Assembly: GCA_905147135.1 (NCBI GenBank)
Contig: LR990065.1
Span: forward strand, 186,001 to 250,000
Direction: 5' to 3'
Length of the DNA: 64,000 nt
Source: Blastobasis lacticolella
Taxonomy: Eukaryota > Arthropoda > Insecta > Lepidoptera > Blastobasidae
Each line of letters begins with the position of its first letter. Position 1 is the stretch's first letter. Below are positions 55,190 through 64,000 of this stretch, piece by piece. The notes beneath the pieces were generated by a model. That model was not told the origin of the DNA and made no database searches. It saw nothing but the letters and a program-made list of their open reading frames with translations. A program made the position numbers and the translations under genes.

Positions 55190-55195
55190 AATAAA
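55190..55195 (+). terminator. Poly(A) signal of the candidate gene
   Basis: AATAAA shortly after the stop codon at 55160-55162. Confidence 0.4.
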
Positions 55196-55199
55196 TATA

Positions 55200-56214
55200 T
55201 TTTGGGAAGTTGGAGTTGTCAACAGCAATTAGATATCACCGTCTCTATCAATTGCGGGTCACATATTAATTAATCGATAACCTTTTTAATAGCAGAGATA
55301 CTTAATCGTTGTTTACTCAATTATTGAATAATTAGATAATGGTACTCAGTTATTTTAGGGAAGTTAGCGGAGCCTTTAATTTGAAACTAATTTAGAAGCA
55401 CAATCACTAAAAATTATGCAAATATTTATTGATTTACGATTGATAAATACTGAGAAGCTGACACATTTCAATTATGATAAGAAATAATAAGATGCTTCAT
55501 AACAACATTTGGACCAAACTTTAAAGCAATAATAAACACACTAAGTTCATTATCACCTGACAATAGTTCATATGCATTTGTCTGCCAAGTAATAACACAA
55601 TTGTTTTCTATGGAAAAACGATTTTTAAGGCAATAACTTCAACGATTTTTAACCCTCTCAGCCTAATGGGCATTTCCCCCACTTTGACTGTGAGCGCATG
55701 TAATTAGCGATCCCCACTCCGGTGCCACGCGGCTCACTTAGTCCAAATTAGGGTTCAGAGGGTTAATTCAAATGATTTACGATTAACAGTCAAATTGAAT
55801 TCAAATAAAATATTTTGAAGTGTTCAAGTGCTTTTGAAATTATAAATTTCGACTTCGAAACTGTTCCTGGTAAACTTGTTAGGTTATGTCCTATTAGGTG
55901 AAGAGTATTTCGATAAAAATCACTTTTAAATCACTTGTAACTTAAATGTCGATACTTTTCCTTGTTGAATAAGATTTTCTAAATGACTAAATACAGTTTT
56001 TTGTGGTATAACTAATCGAAACTTCACGGCTGTTCAGTTTTTCACTATCTTCAAGTTTCTCACTTATTTTGATAATAATACTTGTAGATAATACTTTCCA
56101 CTAAATGTTTATAAGGTTATGAAGAAAATAATCAACTTAGTATCACTATTAACTATAAATTACTATTTATTACGAATTATTTTACGGGAGCTACTTGTTT
56201 ACATGACGCGAGCG
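55200..56214. other. No gene seen
   Basis: AT-rich sequence up to the R1-like 5' half. The right end (GATGGCGCTCGCGTCATG complement, about 56190-56215) resembles a SINE tail but is too short to call. Confidence 0.45.
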
Positions 56215-56780
56215 CCATCTCAGCCCTTATCATCCCATACTTCCAAAGTGTGTTTTATCAAACGCACCCTCAATGTCTATGAATACTCCTAGGGTGGCTT
56301 GTTTAGATGCTATACCGTATTCTATATGAGCTGTGACGCTATGTAGTGCTGATTCAGTGTCCTTGCCTATGGAGTAGGCATGTTGATTTTTGTGGAGAGG
56401 GTTGTCAATTAGAGTAGAGTCTCTGATATCTCTGTCACATATTCACTTATCGGTCTGAAGGATTTGCCGGGTTTGGGTATGAACACAACCCTTACCTCTC
56501 TCCACTTTAGCGGAATGTATCTTTTGGCGAGACAAGCCTTGTATATACTGACAAGGTGGTCGATCACTACCTCCCCGCTCAACAGGCCCGGGAAAATTCC
56601 GTCTGGGCCCGGTGATTTGAATGGCAGGAAGTTGTCGATTGCCCATTTTACCTTGTCCTTGGTTATTATCTTGTCAACTTGTGACCAATCTGTTTCACTC
56701 GGGTTGTGCTCGACTGCCTCGGTCCATGACTGTTCCCCTCTGATTTCACAACCTGGGAAGTGTGTATTCAGCAGTATATA
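56215..56780 (-). pseudogene. R1/I-like non-LTR element, 5' half (RT N-terminal part)
   Basis: Minus strand: LLNTHFPGCEIRGEQSW, KWAIDNFLPFKSPGPDGIFP, YIPLKWREVRVVFIPKPGKS, FRPIS (then a frame break), VFIDIEGAFDKTHFGSM. The sequence ends exactly where the 3' half at 48232 begins (HFGSM joined to NALK). Strand and order agree with one element split by about 8 kb. Confidence 0.75.
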
Positions 56781-56789
56781 TATATTTAT

Positions 56790-58640
56790 AGGTTCAAGCA
56801 TATAAGTGATAGTGACATTATAAAAGCTTATATCTCACTGAATATGAAAAAAACCGAGGATGTTATTTTTAATAACAGTGTCGACGAAGGGACTTTTCCT
56901 GATTTAATGAAAGTTAGCAAAATAGTCCCTCTCTACAAAAGTGGTGAAAAACAAGACCCATCGAACTTTAGACCTGTATCAGTTTTACCAGCGCTCAGTA
57001 AAATTTTTGAAAAAGTTTTCTTAGAACAACTGCCAGCACATTTTACCACACATAAACTACTTCACACCAAACAATTTGGCTTCACAAAAGGTAAATCTAC
57101 TATGTTTATGCGTGGTTTTATGCGGGGATAAAATTGCTCAAACATATCTACGATGCCTGGGAAGGATCACAAGATGCCATTGGCATTTTTTGTGATCTTT
57201 CCAAAGCATTTGATTGCGTAAATTATGAAATAATGCTGAAAAAATTTATGTACTATGGTATAGCTGGAAATGCACTTTCACTTTTAAAATCATATCTGAA
57301 TGATAGGATACAGAAAGTAAAAATTTAAGATTTTATTTCCAGCGGGTGTGCTGTGAATATGGGGGTTCCTCAGGGCTCGATCTTGGGGCCTTTCCTGTTC
57401 CTAGTCTATGTAAATGATTTACCATATTTTATCAGTAAGCACTGCAACTTTACCAACGAGCTAAAGTTTTGACAGTTCGTCAATTGTATGTACTACATAC
57501 CACGCTCCGCAAACACTCGGAAATTGGATACGACCCTTCACTTAACCAGGGCAAGAGAAGAAAGCACACGATCTGTAAGACTGCTCTCGCACAAAGGTTT
57601 TATTATTTTAGAGGGGCATATCTATACAATAAAATCCATAAAGCGCTGACTATATATTCCCTCTCTAAATCCGAAACCCAGGATGGCTCATGGAGAAGGA
57701 CTACGAGGCGACTGAGGCTCTTCTATGTATTTAGATATACTAACACACATACACGCACACAAACGTGTTTAATATTTTAAGGAATTATTTAAAATGCATT
57801 GAATTATTTGAATGTTTTGTTTTTAATATTATTTGTATTCTTATTGTTTTATTACTGAAATGTTTAAAAAATTCCCATTAATACTATAAAATAGGCAAAT
57901 TTTGTATTGATTACATTCCATTGGGCCGAGGGCCTGGTGATCTGTGGGACAGGTATTTATTTACCTAGTGCGGAAACCAGTCTCTCACACAGGTTCTACT
58001 GAAAATTTAATTGATCTGTTGATATGTATGCATGATGCCTATGTGATGAGAAAATAATATATTTTATTTATTTATTATATAGTATTGTTTGCGGACGATA
58101 GTTTTTTAGTATATAAGATTGACAGAAACAAAGACAATTTTGACGATGTTAACAGTACTCTCTCGCAGCTAAATGGTTTCAAATCAATAACTTATACTTG
58201 AACCCAAGTAACACCAAGTGTGTGCATTTCCAAATGCCCAATGTGAAAACTGGCAAAATAAACATTGTTCTAGACAAGAAGAATCTAGCACTTTCGGATT
58301 CTGCTGTGTTTCTTGGAATGACACTGGACAATAAATTGCAATGGAGGAGCCAATTAGCTATATTGGGCAAAAGCTTGAGCTCGGCCATCTTTGCAATCAA
58401 GAAAATTAAGAGTATTACAGACATTGAGACAGCTCGAACTGTATATTTTAGCTACTTCCAGAGCAAAATGACCTATGGTCTAATGTTATGGGGTATGACA
58501 GCGGATGTTGAAGATATTTTTATCCTACAAAAGAGGGCCATCCAATCTATATACGGGTTAGGCCCGAGGGTCTCATTAAGGGATTTCTTTAGGGAAACAG
58601 GTATTTTTACATTGGCATCACAATATATATATATACAGGG
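56790..58640 (+). pseudogene. Non-LTR element 'K' RT (plus), interrupted twice
   Basis: Plus-strand residues: NNSVDEGTFPDLMKVSKIVP, SNFRPVSVLPALSKIFEK, TKQFGFTKGKSTM, GIFCDLSKAFDCVNYEIM, VNMGVPQGSILGPFLF, VNDLPYFISKHCNF, then (after element K2) VLFADDSFLVYKIDRN, LNPSNTKCVHFQMPN and SLRDFFRETGIFTLASQYIY. Stops and frameshifts are present. The frame breaks off at 58636 where an inverted repeat begins. Confidence 0.8.
57451..58075 (+). pseudogene. 5'-truncated non-LTR 'K2' inside element K
   Basis: Reads RAKVLTVRQLYVLHTTLRKH, then CKTALAQRFYYFRGAYLYNK, the C-terminal domain of a different element, followed by a 3' UTR and a TTTATTTATTTATT end at 58062-58075. It sits between the NDLPYF and FADD motifs of element K. 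Confidence 0.7.
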
Positions 58641-58829
58641 TGTTTCATAATACATGTATAAAGCCGAAAGGGTGTTAAAGTATAGCTTGCAAAGAGTACA
58701 CTGGCGACTTCATATTATCCAGACATTGAATTTTAATTTTTATAAAAAATCTTCGTTTTTAAAGAAAAATAACCATATCGACTACGTTGATGCGCAGCTC
58801 TATTTCAAGTTGATGATCCTAGAAGGAGA

Positions 58830-59245
58830 AGTTCAATAACCGCGTGCGACCCCTATGAAAAAAGAGCAACCTCCTTAAGCCTAGTACCAGGAGCCTTATG
58901 CTACGTACACACGCACCGTTGGCGTGTGCCGGCCGGCGATCCGCAGCGCAGCGTGGCGGTAACATCAAACGGATAGAAGCAATCGACCAAACGCAGCTTG
59001 GGCGGATACCGAAGGCCAACGAACAAACGTGCGATTACGAGCCCGAATAGGTTCCCAAAACTCCCAAAGATCGTTTGCTTGACCACGAAATGCAATTACC
59101 TATTGGACCTTAGAAATCCAAATCGGCCGACAACGCTTCGTTGGCGTAAGTTGAGTGTGTACACACCATAAAGAAGAGTTTAATAACCTCGCGCCATTCA
59201 TAACAAAACAAACGAACCTCCTACATCTTGCTACCAGGCGCCGAA
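58830..59245. repeat. Direct and inverted repeats
   Basis: About 60 bp at 58832-58893 recurs with changes at 59178-59241 (AATAACC, CCTCCT, TACCAGG in order). Between them are weak inverted arms, TTATGCTACGTACACACGC and its partner ending GTGTGTACACACCATAAAG. Confidence 0.45.
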
Positions 59246-59339
59246 CTAAATGTTACCTACTTATCTCCATGAATAATCTCTACCAAATTAACTCGGAACT
59301 TACCTACACTAATTATTTTCAATAAGTAGGTATGCTTAA

Positions 59340-59640
59340 ATAGTCGGAGCGTCGTCGGTGGCCTAAGGTTACGGTATCCGAGTCGTACGCGTGAGGTACC
59401 GGGTTCGACACCCGCTGCCGCCACGTACCAGTGACCTTTTCTGACGGAAAACATCGTGATGAAACCTGCACATTTAGGCGACTGAATGTCTAACCATGAA
59501 TTTAATCTGGTCAGGTAATCAGGTTCCCCTGGTAGCAGGGTCAGGCAGGATTCAGGACTGTCAGACGTAATGACCTGAAATGCGAAATCCTGGATCATGG
59601 TCAAGGCGGACCCCAGGCCCTCGTGCGCGAGAGCAAAACC
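59340..59640 (+). mobile_element. tRNA-derived SINE, full length
   Basis: A box around TCGGTGGCCTAAGG, B box CGGGTTCGACACCC (59399-59412), then the GGAAAACATCGTGATGAAAC block and the CCTGGATCATGGTCAAGGCG tail, all typical of lepidopteran SINEs. Confidence 0.75.
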
Positions 59641-60853
59641 AGGTCATTAACACCGAGATGATTTCTACTAGGTAGGTACCTAACAGAACAAACCACCCCA
59701 TCACAACAAAGGTAAAATTAGAATTAAATTCATAATACTAAGGTACTTATTAACTAAAGGCCTAAAAACAGTATCTAAGTAGGTTAGGCAGATAGGAACC
59801 TACGTAAATAAAAAACAAAACATGTTAATCAGTCTGGAAGACAGCCGGACCCGCGCTGTGGACTGCCGCAGGTACTTAAACTAAATAAAAATAAACATAG
59901 TCAGCTACGTACTTAAGTAGATATCTACTACACTAAAACGGGATTCGTTCAATTGACAAATTGGCTCTACACAGATAGGTAAGTACTAGGTACCTACTAA
60001 CCCGGTTCCCTCATCTAAGTACCTACGTACCTAGGGAACCACTTATGAATCTAGTTTTGGTGAAACACATTACAGACAGGTTCCACTAAATACCTACATG
60101 TTTTTATGAAAAGATAAAAGCGTTGTCTTTTCTACCTATTTCCCGTCGGAAAAGAACCGAGCGCGGCGGTTGCGCTTCTAACGTCACTATTAGGTGGTAG
60201 GTAGCGTCTCCTAGTCTAGCTAGCACCTAGACCTTTAAAGCATGTAGGTACGTACCTTTTAAACGTTATTTTATGGAAACAAACAGTGTCAGGTGCCAGC
60301 GCAGTTAACCACACTTTCTTGCTTTCTTGTGGCTCAATGACCGATAGGTAAATACACTCATACACACAGATACACAACACTACAGCATGCACTGGTTGCT
60401 ATGCAATACGTAAGTAGGTAGGTAACATGGTCTTTGGCCTACTGCTTGGTTGCACTCATGCACAGAATAATGATTATCACAATACTTAAACTGTTGAACA
60501 TTGTACACAAACAAGACTACGTTAATATTGGTACTGAAGCAATAAATCATTCATTCATTCATATCGTTTACAGTCTTATCACAGTTATTTTCACAGTACT
60601 TAGGTATCCTATACATACAACGCAACAAACAATCACACCGATCACGCGAAAAGCTAAAAACCGAATAAACGAACACGACTCGAAAATAGGTACATTTTAA
60701 CACAAACGACACACCCAAGTGCAGCACGCACACTGCCAAAACTCCGGCGTGTCGACACATGGGCCTCGTGGCGGAGTATTTCCCGCGACTTTCGGCGCGG
60801 CGCACGGGGCGCGGGTGGCGGGAGGCGAGGCGGGAGGCGTGGCAGCAGGCAGC
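59641..60853. other. No gene seen
   Basis: Rich in GTAGGTACCTAC-type words (59660-60260) and GC-rich toward 60850. No supported frame. Confidence 0.5.
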
Positions 60854-60861
60854 GCTTTAGG

Positions 60862-61223
60862 CAGCGTTGCCAGATCGTACCTTTTAGTACGATTTACGTA
60901 CTATTTGGCCGACTGTCGTACCTTAAGCGTACTTTGCTCCACATCGTACTATTTAGTACGTTTTTACAAAATGCTGAATTTAGCTGAGGGGGGTAGTCAC
61001 TTCACCTTTCCTGTGCGCAAAATACTGAAAAATAATGGGAAGGAAGGGTTGATTTTAGCCACCGGCAACAAAATAACGTCATTAATTGACTAAAAATCAT
61101 CCCCCCCCCCCAAGGCCGATAAAATATAGAAGATAATAAGAAGAAATCGTAACTTTTTAGCCAATTTCGTACTATTTTAAGAGCCCAGACGTACTTTTTT
61201 GAAAACTACTGCTGGTAACACTG
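60862..61223. mobile_element. hAT-type MITE (362 bp), 8-bp target duplication
   Basis: Ends CAGCGTTGCCAG and CTGGTAACACTG (imperfect TIR) with a perfect 8-bp duplication GCTTTAGG at 60854-60861 and 61224-61231. Subterminal GTAC...TTTAGTACG words recur at 60878-60962. A C-run at 61101-61111. Confidence 0.88.
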
Positions 61224-61231
61224 GCTTTAGG

Positions 61232-61545
61232 GATCCGCGTGTTAGAGGTCGTACTTATTTCGCCTCTTATGTTCTCCTGGTAGATGCACCGTAATGTTGA
61301 TTGTGTTTATTTAATAAAGTGAGGCTCAAACAAGTCCAACAGTGGTTTAATAATAATCCTTATGATGTCGGTGATGGAATACATTTGCTTACCACTATTT
61401 TATCGGGTAATTTGTACAGACAGTAATTACTTAAATTGTGTTTGGGTCCGTGTTTCACCTAGGTGACCTAGGTTCAGTGGCGTTGCTTGCCTTCCAGGGG
61501 CCCCGTATCAATAGCTGTCTGGGGCCCCATAGTTAGTACCCTCAA
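61232..61545. other. No gene seen
   Basis: Short intervening sequence between two mobile elements, no feature supported. Confidence 0.5.
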
Positions 61546-61556
61546 CTACAAGGGAT

Positions 61557-61818
61557 CATTATCATCATCATCACAGCCCATAACAGTCCACTACAGGACT
61601 TTGGGCCTCTCCCGCAAAAGGGGAGGTTATTGCCATAATCTCCACGCTTGGCAGGCGGGTTGGAGATTGCAGTGTTGCAAACATAACAATGAAAAACGCT
61701 GCTGCCCATTTTCCAGTTTATGAAGACTAGATATTTTGCCTCTAAACGTTAGTCGCCTTGTACGACACCCACGAGTGTAAGGGGTTGGTGCTATTCTACT
61801 CTACCAAACACCACACGG
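61557..61818 (-). mobile_element. SINE-like element with GAT tail, 11-bp target duplication
   Basis: Perfect direct repeat CTACAAGGGAT at 61546-61556 and 61819-61829. On the minus strand it begins GCCGTGTGGTGTTTGG, contains GTCGTACAAGGCGACTAACG and ends in a GATGATGATGATAATG tail. The element at 11412-11592 is a 5'-truncated relative. Confidence 0.82.
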
Positions 61819-61829
61819 CTACAAGGGAT

Positions 61830-62224
61830 GCTAATGAGTAACTTAAATCCAAGCCATTCGCGTGTTAAGGCGGTACGATTTTCATACAATTTTTATGTAA
61901 CGTTTTTGTGCAATTGGCTATTAGAAAATATGTTCAATTGTGCGCGAAATAGTAATAATGTAACACATGTTAATAATGTAAAACAAAGCAATGAAAAAGA
62001 AAAATAATTAAATCACAAAACAACGCCATCAAGCGGCGATTTGTGCTTTTTTCGATTTAACTGCGTTTGAAAAGAAAACCACTTTGCGCACCATTGAATA
62101 CAATTACTAAGAGTAGAAATCATAATACAATCACTAAACACTCAAACAAATGAAAGAATTTCGAGAGAAATTTAGTATGGGCGTTGAATCACCTTAATAG
62201 TAAGAATAACATATGTATGAAAGA
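61830..62224. other. No gene seen
   Basis: AT-rich; no supported feature. Confidence 0.5.
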
Positions 62225-62366
62225 AAGTTCCACACCGCGTCTGTCTGCCTGTTCGCGATAAACTCAAAAATTACTGAACGGATTTTCATGCGGTTTTCAC
62301 CAATTGACAAAGTGGAATTACTTTGTCTATTGAGGAAGATTTAGGTGTATAATTTGTTAATGTTTT
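62225..62366 (+). mobile_element. Helitron fragment
   Basis: TTCGCGATAAACTC, ACGGATTTTCATGCGG and TGTATAATTTGTTAA match, in order, the interior of the Helitron at 34758-35619 read on its own strand. Neither Helitron end is present. Confidence 0.55.
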
Positions 62367-63942
62367 ATGTTGGTTGTTTGTATGACAAGAATCTCCTTAA
62401 AGGCCGGGGTGGACATCGGAATTTTTGTAAATTGGCCTTTGACTTTGGTATATTAAAACCTTGCGTGATAAATATAAAAATGTCATAATTTGTTGAATAA
62501 GCGAGCGTAGCGAGCTTGATAGTTTCACAAACTACCCCTTCAGAATACTTGCGCGAATAAAATAAAATCAGTAAATGGACTATACGATGTAGACATTTCT
62601 GACATCTGGTTTATAATAAAATTAACTTCGCAAACAATTAATTAATGAGCGTGCGAGCTCTATTTCTGACATTTTGGCTATAAAGTTTTCACGATTAACT
62701 TAAAAACAGTCAAATTCGAAAATCGTGTGGGCCAAAACGATTTTATTATGAGCCAGGTCCATCTGACCCGTTGAGCAATGAACAGTGTAAGGAGTTTCTT
62801 AAATCTTATGATCTCACCGATAGTGCTGAATATGTTGTACATGAGATCAAGATTTTTTTCATTTTTGCTATAGGTGCATTTTTACACAATTTCAATGAAG
62901 TAATGAGTGAGTGCGCGTGAGGGGCTCTAAGTTGTTGTTTTTTATTAAAAATGTTAATTATCTCTAAGCGAAAGGGGAACGAAAACGGATTGTATCACTT
63001 GATTTCATTTGCATCTTTGGCGGAGGGGGCCCCGACCCTGGTCTGAAAATCACTAAAGAATTTTTTTTTTCCGGGAAATGGGGTTTAACTGAAATTGAGG
63101 ATAACAGTACGTATTTTTGCTTACAAACGATTTGGGACCCCGTATCATTGATACGGCTGATACGGCGGTTGTTGCGCCCCTGCCTAGGTTCTCCAACTGG
63201 GTGAAGCATGGGATATTTACAGGTATAGCTCCGTCAACTAAGATTCATTTAGTTATTTTTTGTTGATGAGAAATATTCGTGAAATCGTACGGATTTTAAC
63301 ATAACAGTCCTCTGAGAGTTTAAGCCTTCCCCACATTAGTGGAGGGTTCTGTCTTAAACTCCACTCTCTACTGTCTTTGTTTTATTTATGTTTCATTCAT
63401 TACACTAAGGTATTTTATTTGTTTTATTTAATACAAAAATATGTGTGTGTAGTTACTGAAAAATCTCATAGCAGATAGGTACGATTACCTTTGCGACACT
63501 GAAACATGACTGACAGGCATGACATGAGAAAGCAAACTTATAAAGACAAATATGCTACATTAATAAGAGTTTGCTACATTAATATTCCACAGTAATTTGA
63601 ATTAGACTACTTTGCTATTAGTTAGGTGGTGGTGCACTTTCGAAAAAACTATGAAGGAACCTATTAAATTAAAATTACAATATTTTTTTGTACAGAACCC
63701 TCAAACCAAAAAATACAAAACGGCTAATTTAGATCTCCTTAATATCCCATTGCGCCTAGTACTATGAACTTGAGTGACCTTTTACAACTGATTTCTAGAG
63801 ATGCGGTCTTTCGTTTTCAAAATGTCGATTATCGACATTGAAAAGGTAAAAGTTCGATAGTCATTTTCTCGCTTACTATTCCACGCACGAAAAAAAGAAT
63901 TGTACCTATCGTTTTAATACGTTTAGCACTCCATCCAGTTCA
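62367..63942. other. No gene seen
   Basis: Low-information sequence with A/T runs. No supported gene, terminal repeat or splice pair before the inverted repeat at 63943. Confidence 0.45.
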
Positions 63943-64000
63943 CGGCTTTATACATGTATTATGAAACACCCTGTATATACATATATATTATATTTTAATT

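Larger units (their letters stand above)
58632..63977. mobile_element. Possible TIR element bounded by 35-bp inverted repeats
   Basis: TATACAGGGTGTTTCATAAT and onward at 58632-58666 is perfectly inverted at 63943-63977. Beyond 35 bp the arms diverge; the right arm continues like the element at 30655-30906. Both ends abut TA-rich sequence, and element K breaks off exactly at the left end. Interior contents: SINE, hAT MITE, second SINE, Helitron piece. No transposase seen. Could also be two separate MITE ends. Confidence 0.35.

Noticed and set aside
60719..61093. 124-codon plus-strand frame
   Set aside because: Runs across the border of the hAT MITE at 60862, so it is a chance frame.
1..64000. 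CRISPR array, bacterial operon or integron
   Set aside because: No spaced direct repeats of that type; spliced exons and eukaryotic retrotransposons throughout.

Overview
The window looks like lepidopteran (moth or butterfly) nuclear DNA. It is AT-rich and eukaryotic, with spliced exons, tRNA-derived SINEs, many APE-type non-LTR retrotransposons, Helitrons ending in CTAG with the start and end sequences typical of Lepidoptera, hAT-type MITEs with perfect 8-bp target duplications, and the scattered GGTAGGTAGG / CCTACCTACC motifs common in moth genomes. Most of the 64 kb is transposable-element sequence, often nested three or four deep. There are no rRNA genes, CRISPR arrays or bacterial-type operons.

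The most unusual content is a probable secreted-peptide gene on the minus strand, present as two segmental copies (1-5285 and 23310-32402). Each copy has a TATA-type promoter position, a first exon (MKFYLAFFFV) and a second exon (VLLCALASAQS) that together encode a clean signal peptide split by an intron. Downstream lies a tandem array of cassettes of about 1.26 kb. Each cassette carries one microexon of 18, 21 or 27 nt between strong splice sites and, where still present, one short candidate 3' exon (GKCVEFIYCRIKEG then stop) with a poly(A) signal behind it. All six microexons are in phase 1-1, all are open, and they differ in sequence while their splice sites and flanks are conserved. I infer a constant signal peptide joined to a choice of variable microexon and a two-cysteine tail.

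Layout. 1-5285: peptide gene copy 1. 5371-15470: a minus-strand non-LTR element (ORF1 + ORF2) split by a 6.1-kb LTR element (6362-12454) that has 4-bp target duplications and no recognisable gag or pol. 15769-16497: Helitron. 16985-17205: relic of the peptide-gene promoter. 17625-23290: a minus-strand non-LTR element with two or three upstream ORFs and 5' tandem repeats. 23310-32402: peptide gene copy 2, invaded by two non-LTR fragments, SINEs and a hAT MITE. 32405-33372: RT fragment. 34388-38176: a TIR element with TA target duplication holding two Helitrons, one of which holds a hAT MITE. 38623-39302: MITE with a 9-bp minisatellite. 39164-46047: an almost perfect 3442-bp tandem duplication. 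46880-48232 and 56215-56780: two halves of one R1/I-like element, separated by a nearly intact PHD-finger non-LTR element (48240-52620), a SINE, and a stretch with a candidate two-exon gene for a 93-residue proline-rich protein (54306-55162). 56790-64000: an RT element broken by other insertions, then SINEs, a hAT MITE and low-information sequence.

All calls come from reading the sequence. No alignment, splice predictor or database search was run, so TE clade names are approximate and the host-gene models need transcript evidence.
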